From the NCBI GenBank assembly GCA_037043455.1, contig JAWPHD010000292.1:310001-374000 (forward strand): 64,000 nt of DNA. The letters are read 5' to 3'. Below are positions 57,236 through 64,000 of this stretch, one piece after another. Below the pieces are notes generated by a model that did not search any database, was not told the DNA's origin, and saw nothing but the letters and a program-made list of their open reading frames with translations. The position numbers and the translations under genes are program-made. This stretch comes from Cyrtodaria siliqua. Taxonomy: Eukaryota; Mollusca; Bivalvia; Adapedonta; Hiatellidae. Numbering within the stretch: the stretch's first letter is position 1; each line of letters starts with the position of its first letter.

Positions 57236-57434
57236 AGTTAAAACAAGAATTTACAATAGGCTTAAAACATCATACGAATTAACATTAATGGTTCTGGTGT
57301 TTCTGTCAAATTGCAAAATTGTAAAATAATTAAATCTAATTGGTGCATATGTTCATTAAATTTACAAAACTGACACATTATGATAGTTCTACTCGTATTT
57401 GGATTGACATCCACTATTCTTTCAGATCGCCTCC

Positions 57435-57775
57435 TGCAAACTCGACATGTCAGCGAGAAAATGTCAATTCTTTCAGATGGCGGGAGGTATCAAGTACTGG
57501 TTCTACCCAGGAATATGTGGGTGATCTAAAGGCGACCGTCACACATAGCCTAATATGTGGTGGAACACTGACATTAAACACCAAACAAACCGCTCCATTT
57601 AATCTTAGAATAATATCAAAAACGGCGCTCTAGACGCTGCGTCTAAAACTTTCTCCCTCTCACTACTGTGGATTTGAGTTCCATTAGAAGCTCGACTTGT
57701 CAAGTGAGAAAGTGTCAATTCTTATGGATGGCGGGAGGTATACAGTACTGGATCTACCCAGGGAAAATGGGGTGG
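57435..57775 (+). repeat. Two copies of a 90-bp dispersed repeat
   Basis: Copy 1 (57435-57525) and copy 2 (57683-57775) share CTCGACTTGTC-like, GAGAAAGTGTCAATTCTT, ATGGCGGGAGGTAT and CTACCCAGG. The frames across them look protein-like for about 25 residues but differ between copies and hit stops. Confidence 0.7.
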
Positions 57776-58035
57776 TCTGCCTCTACCTTAAAAACAAATC
57801 GACCGTCATATATGGCCTAACATATGCTAAAAATAACGTAAAACATCATTCAAACAAACTGTATATAAAAAAAAAGGGATATATTTGAATGTTGTTAAAC
57901 AGCATGTCAGCGCAAGTTATGTTATATAGAGCTGCCCTAGAAAGAGGGAAAGGATACAAAGGAATCTGGGATTCTGCCCTACTGTTACTAATGAATATAT
58001 TTGCTATGGTTTTTGCAAGTGCTCAGATGATACAC

Positions 58036-58085
58036 TCTGATATACAAGACCGCCCAGTTTACATCCCGATCCGACGGACGAGATT
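58036..58085 (+). repeat. Dispersed repeat fragment shared with 19828-19885
   Basis: CAAGACCGCCCAGTTTACAT, then CGATCCGACGGACGAG, matching the fragment in intron 4. Confidence 0.5.
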
Positions 58086-58377
58086 GAGGGAAAGTGTCTT
58101 TCACACTGAGAAAACTAACTGTCGCCGTTGAGGCTTGAATACTGGTCCTCTGGTTTAAAGGCACCATGCTGTCTATACTGGTCCATGCCACTCCACTCCA
58201 CATATAATGAATACAGTCTTGACAACCGTCTTGACAACCATTGGGAAACTGCCAAACTCCGAACACTATTTTTGTTATAAAAAGAAAGCTCGAGACAGAT
58301 GGTCAGTCAATGAGCAGCGCTAAACGTGTTCTTTGTTCCGAAAATTCTTTTAACAACCAGTCTTGAATTCTGCAATC

Positions 58378-58880
58378 GGACCTAACCCTGTGTTGAACAT
58401 ATGAACCAAGCCCTGCTTTCAACATTCGAACCCAGCCCCGCATTTAACCTTCGAGCGCAGTCCTGCATTCAACATTCTAACACATGCTTGCATTCAACAT
58501 TCAAACCCTGCCTTGCGTTCAACATTCGAACCCTCCATTCAACATTAGATCTTAGCCCTGCATTCAACATTTGAACCCAGTCCTGCATTTTATACTAGTA
58601 TTTTAACCAACCCCTCCGCTCAATATTTGAACCCAGCTCTGTATTAACATTCGAACCCGTGTATGCAGTCATCCTGCGTTCACCATCGAACCGAGTCGTG
58701 CTTTCAACATGAGATCTTAGCCCTACGTTCAGCATTCAAACCCAGCCCTGCATTTAATCTTCGAACCCAGTCCTGCGTTCTACATTGAACATAGCCCTGC
58801 ATTCAACATTCGATCTCAGCCCAGTAAGCCCTATGTGCAACATTCGAACACATCTCTGTATTCAACATTCAAACTCAGCA
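58378..58880. repeat. Degenerate 24-27-bp tandem array, about 18 copies
   Basis: The unit CCCTGCATTCAACATTCGAA plus CCCAG repeats with many substitutions. Confidence 0.9.
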
Positions 58881-60605
58881 ACAAGCACCTGATAGTCTCA
58901 ATCTCTTTGAGAATGCATGACCGATTATAGAAACGCTCGTTGCATGTTTAAAGCCAATACTTTTTTGTTCTCCCATGGGTGTGAATGAATAGGAGTAAGC
59001 TGTTTCAGTTATGTGTCCAAGAACAGTGTAAGTGTGCGATGAAAGCGATTGAAAGTACCATCAATGTCTTACCCATGGAACTGGGGTAACAGTTTTTCTA
59101 GTAATAAATGTCTGATTTCCATACGCAGCAATTTTAGTTGTTATATATATGTGTATAACAATGCTTGGCTTACACAAGCATAAACTTAATAGTTAATAAT
59201 ATGTCCAGTCGGTATAAACTCATCTATGTTATCTACAGAAGGAGCATAAGTGCCAAGGTTTGGTAATATTGAAATAATGTCAGTAGCGAAGGTAAACAAA
59301 AAATAGTTTACTCTTGATATATACGGTCTTAACTATAAGTTACCCAGGAGGTTGTGAGAGTTTGTGTCAATCAAAGTTAGTGTGCTCATTAATATTTAAA
59401 TAGTCATACTTTAAATGTCAGTTTAACATAATTTGAAAAATTATAGTTATTGCGCAAAAATAGTCACAATTTGCATTAAGATACCGATGTATAAACAGCG
59501 TACAGTTTTACGCCAATAAAGGCGGTATTAATAGTTGCCGACGATGTTTGCCAACGAATACCACACGGGATTTAATTTATTACCCTAAATGCATCATCAG
59601 TGATTTTAATATGAGTATGTACTTCAAATTGTTTCATGAAAATGCATAGTTTTACATTTGATACATGCTGACTTTTCTATTGTGCTTTTGATGGGTGGGG
59701 TAATTCAACATGCGTTTTTGTCAAAAAAAAATGTTTAAGCGAAATTAATATGTATTCAGGTTTAAAAGTTGCACTAATTATGATACATGAAGGCAATTAC
59801 AGTGAAATTTTCCATCAAACATGTCTTATTTCTTATACATATTGCCATTATAAGTTAACTTAAATCTAGAACGGTTTTACCAAAAACGCACAATTTCAAC
59901 TAATTTTGTCTCGTTTCCAGTATGTTAAAGCTAAATGTCTAGACTTTCAGAGGCTGTAAACATGTTTTCTGTTGCAATTAGTCCGCATTTCAACATTTTT
60001 TAATTTTTATGACTTTGCAAATTTACTATATAACTTTAATGTGTTTTACAAAGACAATACATAATTATGAACCTTAAACTGCTACTAGAAGTGAGTGTAA
60101 CTTGTGTTTTACAGGGCATAAGGGGCTGTAAGTTTACTATTAGGTAAAGGTAACTTACCTAAGAGTGGTGCTCCAAACTAGCCAAAGTTTAGGATAGCGT
60201 CTGTGCAGGTCCGTACTGAATGGTTGGTTGTAGTTTTGTGAGAACGACCCATGTGTGTATTTGCCCGATGTTGACATGCTTGGCCGGTAATATCACGGAA
60301 TGCTCATATCAGGCTGTGTATAGTAGGTCGTTGCACTAAAGTGGTGTTGTTTGGTAAGACATTTGCCGTGGTCCCAGACATTGTGTCAGGTGTTGTTCTG
60401 CTCAACAACAAGCATAGGTACCAGTACAACACTTGCCACAAACAGACTGAGAGTTGTAATCAGAAAATGCAAAATAGCATAAAAATGGGTTAACGGGATA
60501 CACTCAGCAATCATGAAGTAAATAGCAGTAGTTGTTGATATTACTAGATTTATTCCTTCGCTGTCATATTTTTTTCAAATACATTTTCCAGGAATTAACA
60601 CTTTT
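58881..60605. other. Nothing recognised
   Basis: AT-rich DNA without a supported exon, RNA gene or clear repeat. Confidence 0.35.
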
Positions 60606-60818
60606 AACCCTTAACCTGCTACATATATATATAATGGACTGTTCTTTTTTTTTTAATTAAGACCATTCCATTTATGTGACAATGTTGTTTTTTGAGAAAT
60701 GACTGATCAGCAGCCCAACATTGTAAACCCTGATCAGCCTGAGAGTTACTCCCAGGCTCAGATCAGGGTTTGCAATGGGCGCAAAGGCTATTTTAGTTGT
60801 GCTTAGCGGGTTAAGTTT
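60606..60818. mobile_element. MITE with CTTAACC.GCTA ends and internal hairpin
   Basis: The ends CTTAACCTGCTA and TAGCGGGTTAAG are inverted about 205 bp apart. Inside, AAACCCTGATC and CCTG pair with CAGG and GATCAGGGTTT (60726-60771) to form a hairpin. Confidence 0.7.
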
Positions 60819-62354
60819 GTATTTGTTTTTTTCCTTATTTACCATATCTGTGACTTTATTTTGATGCTTTATACTGAACAGTTACCATGTGTAATGTAAC
60901 CGACACCATTTGCATTGATTAGATTTTAGACATTTTAGAAATGATTGAATGTGATACGCAAATATTTCTGAAAAACTATCATTACGCTGCTCATATTTCA
61001 TGAATCCAGATTGCAGTGTGTCCCTTACCATGCCATATTGATTTCAGCTTGAATTATTAAGCATCATTATTGCAAGCATGATAACCAATAGTGTGACAGT
61101 TAAACTTTGAAATCTGGTAGTGGCTAACTGAAGAGAAAATTCACTAGCCTGTAGTGCTGCTTTTTGGAATTGAAAAAAACAAAACCAAAAAAACAAACAT
61201 GAAACCACAAATTATTTTTCCCATTGACACCAATGTTAAATGTCATATTTTAATGATTTGCTGCAACTTCAACTCAAGTATGGATCATGGGGCAGTGTAA
61301 TGTTCATATAGAAAACTAATTTTCCACTTGAAAAATCACCAGAAAAGGTACGTGGGGTCACAAGACATGTAAGAAAGTTATTGTTTGTTTACTAAACATA
61401 TCAAGGGTACAGTTGTTTTCATTGATAGTTGCTCACAAAGTGTAAGGAAATTTAGAAAATGTTCATCAGTGATGCAGTAAAAGCTATTAATAAGCTTCTT
61501 ATACATACAACAACAAAATCGAATATAAATGGGCAGTTTTTCCCTACTTATAATGCCCATTTCCATCAAAAAAATAAGGGAGTACTGTTTAGCTTGACTA
61601 TTCGCTTATTTAATCACCCCGGCGTCGACGTTGGCATCACACACATCAAGGTTTGCGAGTAAGCTGTGTTTACAAGACTATGTCTCTTACATTTCTTATC
61701 CTAGCACAACCAAATTTGGCCATGAGCTTCCTTATAGCATTATCTTTAGGGCTGCTTAAGTGATGCTGTAACCCCTGGGCTCCCAGGGAACCCAAATTTT
61801 TAAAATGCATCTCATTTCACATCAAATTTTGCTTGTAAGCTGTGTTTACAGCTCTATATCTCTTACATTTCTTGTCCTTGCTCAACTAAATTTGGAAATG
61901 TATGTTGCAAAGGGTTGCGTAAGTAATTTTGGCTTCTACAAATTCTGGGCTCCCATGGAACTCAAATTGTGATGGCCCATAAAATGCGCAATAAGGGCAG
62001 ATCAAGTTTTTTCTATAATAAGAATGTAAAATTTCGATTATTTTTTTCTTCTTTCCCCAAACGAGTTTACATTAAGCGCACATCTCAGAAACCACTGAAA
62101 GGAAATCAATGAAACTTTACACATGAATTCACTTTTATAAGAGGAACTCATATAGACAAATGTCATAACTCTGTTGTAAAGTTTAACAGAATAATATTGC
62201 CCCTATTTTAACTTAAATATTCTATTTTCCATCATATCTCCAAATCTTCTTATACAAATTCAGCTAAACTTGACAGTCATAAAAGGAACTCTCGTAGACA
62301 AGGTCCATAACTCTGGTTTACATTTAAGCAAAACTATGCCCTTTTTGCTTTTAT
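60819..62354. other. Mostly unrecognised; a degenerate duplication at 61655-61975
   Basis: Two copies of GTAAGCTGTGTTTACA, ATCTCTTACATTTCTT and GGGCTCCCAGGGAAC-like phrases lie about 175 bp apart. They resemble core units of the long repeat families, but no termini are seen. Confidence 0.5.
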
Positions 62355-63712
62355 TATACCCCCGCTTTCACAAAGTGAAGAGGGGGCTATATAGGAATAA
62401 TAACGTCCCGTCGAGCCCCGTCACGTAACACATTTTTGTCCCGTCACATCTCGTCCCGCCGCACAACACTTTTAATACTTGCATAGCTCCAACACTTTTG
62501 AATGGATTGTTTCCAAACTTCATATACTCATAACAACTGATGGCCTTATGTCCCTCTAAATCACCCATCATTGATTGCCTAATTTATTACAGAATTATGG
62601 CCCTTTGTTTGACTTAGAATTTTCCACTTTAAGTAATAGATAGAATCTGTCTCAGCTCATTGGTTATTTAAACACCTCAATGGGCATAGTAAACACCTCA
62701 ATGGGCTGGCTATATGCCCTTTGAAGTGTTTAAATAAGCCAACTTGCTGAGACAGACTCTATCTTTTTTGTAGCATGATGTACTTAGTAACTAGGTAGTT
62801 GTAGTATGGTATAGCCACGCCACTTTACCCTAAATTAAACGATTTAATCCTTTGCATTCATCAAAGGAAATGTCACCGAATATGCTACAATATTGTATAA
62901 TGACATGTTAACAATTTTTTCTACAAACATTTTCAAATTGATTATTCCCAAACGTCATGTACACAATAACAGCTGATGACCTTATGTCCCTGTACATCAC
63001 CCATCACTGATTGCCTAATTTATTTCAAAATTATGGCCCTTTGTTTGACTTAGAGTTTTCCACTTTGTATAATAACCTGTTAACATATTTTTTCTCAAAC
63101 ATTTATGAATTGATTGTTCGCAAACTTAATATACATATAACAACTGATGATCTTATGTCCATGTACATCACCCATCATTGATTGCCTAATTTATTTCAGA
63201 ATTATGGCCCTTTGTTTGACTTAGAATTTTCCAATCTAATATTGTATAATGACCTGTTAATACATTTTTTTTTAAAAACATTTTCGACTTGATTGTTCCC
63301 AGACTTTCTGTACACGTAACAACTGATTACCTTATGTCCTTCTGCATCACTCATTGTTGATGCCTAATTTATTACAGAATTATGGCCCTTTATTTGACTT
63401 AGAATTTTTCACTCCATAATGTACTTCATGTGGCTTTCACTTTAACACTTTTCATCGATTGTTATTACACCTGACATACAGTTGATACATACAGTTGATG
63501 ATCACACGTGATGATATGATGCATCTCTGCATTAATGGTTTTTCGATTCTGCAATTCTTTTTACAGAATTATGGACCTTATTTTTTGCTTTGAATTTCTT
63601 GCACATTAAAAAATTAACAGATATTTTAGACATTTATTATTCTTGATTTTGCCCATCATCGGCTATAGCAAAAAAGCGGGGGTATTCATCACCTTCAGTG
63701 ATAGTTCTAGTT
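62355..63712 (+). mobile_element. Family E Helentron-like repeat, complete
   Basis: The 5' end TATACCCCCGCTTT is inverted to AAAGCGGGGGTA (about 63673-63684). Then comes the hairpin ATCACCTTCAGTGAT and a CTAGTT terminus at 63707-63712. The core has about four units with TTACAGAATTATGGCCCTTT and GACTTAGAATTTTCCA. A palindrome at 62640-62764 (TCTGTCTCAGC/GCTGAGACAGA) is inserted in it. Confidence 0.7.
62640..62764. mobile_element. Palindromic MITE inside Family E copy
   Basis: AGATAGAATCTGTCTCAGC and GCTGAGACAGACTCTATCT pair with one mismatch. Inner TTTAAACAC/GTGTTTAAA and GGGCATA/TATGCCC also pair. Confidence 0.85.
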
Positions 63713-63895
63713 CATTTTAGTTTTCCAATAAGTTAACAAGACCTTGAAAGTTGAGCACGCTGTTCTTCAAAAGCTCTAGCTTGTTTTATTTTACCAGTAC
63801 TTAAATGATGTTTGAATTTAATGGGAATCTTAATGTTGATCATTCTTTGGGACAAATTAATTGTATTATTTTGGAGAAACTAATTGATCTTGCAG

Positions 63896-63940
63896 CTGTA
63901 CCTGGAAATGTTTCAAATAATGGGTCATTAAATACATCCT
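63896..63940 (+). CDS. Possible LRR gene exon 15
   Basis: The acceptor TCTTGCAG ends at 63895 and the donor TCCT|GTAAGG starts at 63941. Read from phase 1 it gives AVPGNVSNNGSLNTS with no stop and leaves in phase 1. The phase fits exon 14, and the Ser/Asn-rich composition would suit a disordered tail. It is very short, the polypyrimidine tract is poor and the intron would be 21 kb, so this is tentative. Another CACAG lies near 63974. Confidence 0.25.
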
Positions 63941-64000
63941 GTAAGGCTGACTAATGGTCATATATCATGCTTACACAGGTGTTATCCGTTGTCTATCTCT

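Noticed and set aside
57427..57533. Possible LRR exon after TCTTTCAG (DRLLQTRHVSEKMSILSDGG)
   Set aside because: Phase fits exon 14, but the sequence is a dispersed repeat duplicated at 57683-57775 and it hits a stop with no good donor.
60120..60165. TAGGTAAAGGTAACTTACCTA as a possible regulatory palindrome
   Set aside because: A short imperfect inverted repeat with no neighbouring gene start; chance is likely.

Overview
The window looks like nuclear DNA of an invertebrate animal, most likely a bivalve or related mollusc. Its coding sequence is split into short exons with GT-AG introns. The introns and flanks are packed with interspersed repeats, foldback elements, a tRNA-derived SINE and tandem arrays, and there are no bacterial operons or ribosome binding sites. 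The taxon is inferred from the style of the repeats (long tandem cores, GTCCGTCCG tracts, CTTGTT ends) and not from a marker gene.

There is one real host gene, on the + strand. I pieced it together from 14 coding exons between 7037 and 42911. Every splice junction is GT-AG and every intron phase agrees with the next exon. It encodes a protein of at least about 589 residues. A Ser/Thr/Pro-rich, probably disordered N-terminal region of about 270 residues is followed by 11-12 SDS22-like leucine-rich repeats, a C-terminal LRR cap and a short basic tail that remains open at the last exon found. The coding part is about 1.8 kb spread over about 36 kb, so the locus is mostly intron. Exon 10 carries one extra base that breaks the frame. 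A further 3' exon may lie at 63896-63940, with the rest outside the window.

Layout: 1-800 holds the first exon of a PIF/Harbinger-type transposase on the - strand and a CGGCCGG-rich upstream patch. 820-7000 holds a 42-bp minisatellite, a 2-kb interspersed repeat, a SINE fragment and tandem repeats. 7037-42911 is the LRR gene. Its introns contain a TIR transposon with a broken HIRAN-domain reading frame (intron 1), a 3.7-kb composite element bounded by AAGCTTGC-rich inverted arms around a 160-bp satellite (intron 3), a 37-bp tandem array, a SINE and repeat fragments (intron 4), an 83-bp array that multiplies the exon 8 splice donor about 28 times (intron 8), a mariner-type non-autonomous element (intron 12) and many palindromic MITEs. 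42912-64000 is either a 21-kb intron or 3' flank. It is dominated by long repeat elements (44330-48324, 48487-51857, 54689-55604, 62355-63712) and a C/T-rich tandem array.

The most interesting pattern is that at least six unrelated-looking repeat families (labelled A-E and G here) share the same ends: a subterminal inverted repeat, then a short hairpin, then a CTTGTT or CTAGTT terminus, with tandemly repeated cores. This is the architecture expected of non-autonomous Helentron/Helitron-type rolling-circle elements. One copy sits cleanly inside a tandem array, and two copies are joined head-to-tail without filler.
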